Positions 63,896-64,000 of a stretch of 64,000 nucleotides of DNA are shown in pieces; the stretch's first letter is position 1, and each line of letters begins with the position of its first letter. The notes beneath the pieces are model-generated. The model was not told where the DNA came from. It saw nothing but the letters and a program-made list of their open reading frames with translations, and searched no databases. Origin of the DNA: Sepioteuthis lessoniana. Lineage: Eukaryota; Mollusca; Cephalopoda; Myopsida; Loliginidae. The position numbers were made by a program, and so were the translations under genes. Location: assembly GCA_963585895.1 (NCBI GenBank), contig OY757939.1, forward strand, positions 26,540,367 to 26,604,366, read 5' to 3'.

Positions 63896-64000
63896 AAATG
63901 CGTCTTCTTCGTTTGGACTTTTATTTACTACTGATATTTTAGGTAGCTTTGGGGGCGGCGGTCTACTGGGGTGGAGGGGAGAATTCGTTTTTGTTGGTTT
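63888..64000 (-). mobile_element. Element E, 3' end, cut by the window edge
   Basis: Matches 35969-36080 almost base for base (ttggacttttatttactact, gtagctttgggggcggcggt), with a few differences near the junction. The 5' part lies outside the window. Confidence 0.85.

Overview
The window looks like an animal genome, most likely a mollusc and probably a cephalopod. It is AT-rich and dense with repeats. It has tRNA-derived SINEs that I believe are of cephalopod type, RTE and Tx1-like LINEs, mariner/Tc1 transposons, long CT/CA/TA microsatellites and TTAGGG-like telomeric repeats. I see no bacterial feature and no convincing host protein gene. The only host gene I can support is one tRNA-Gln(TTG). 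The species call is inference: the evidence is repeat style, not a marker gene.

Left part (1-32 kb): a patchwork of old, mostly degraded elements. The most frequent is a composite repeat built from three modules in fixed order: a ~230-bp module (M), a run of ~55-bp satellite units (S), and a ~45-bp hairpin module (H). H is also the 3' tail of a tRNA-derived SINE family. Nested among these are two ~900-bp mariner elements with the same internal deletion, a decayed Tc1-like transposase, two mariner-like DNA-binding-domain remnants, a 248-bp solo LTR with a 5-bp target duplication, three truncated RTE LINE pieces (one with a 5' inversion), several tandem repeats and many microsatellites.

Middle (32.2-35.4 kb, minus strand): one nearly full-length RTE-clade LINE with apurinic-type endonuclease and reverse transcriptase. 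It is broken by two nonsense codons and one frameshift.

Right part (35.6-64 kb, minus strand): a head-to-tail array of four full-length two-ORF LINEs of ~6.8-6.9 kb, Tx1-like within the L1 group. They abut with no host DNA between them. ORF1 is a gag-like RNA-binding protein with a CCHC knuckle. ORF2 carries endonuclease, reverse transcriptase and a C-terminal zinc knuckle. Every junction carries the same short motif (plus strand cttggctSctgagttc). A second, unrelated 444-bp element (E) occupies the same kind of slot at both ends of the array. ORF2 and the 3'UTR are almost identical in all four units, while ORF1 and the 5'UTR belong to three clearly different types, with a sharp switch at the fifth codon of ORF2. 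Units 2 and 4 have both ORFs intact. Units 1 and 3 each carry one nonsense codon in ORF2. This array, with its mosaic units, shared junction and hitchhiking short element, is the most interesting part of the window.
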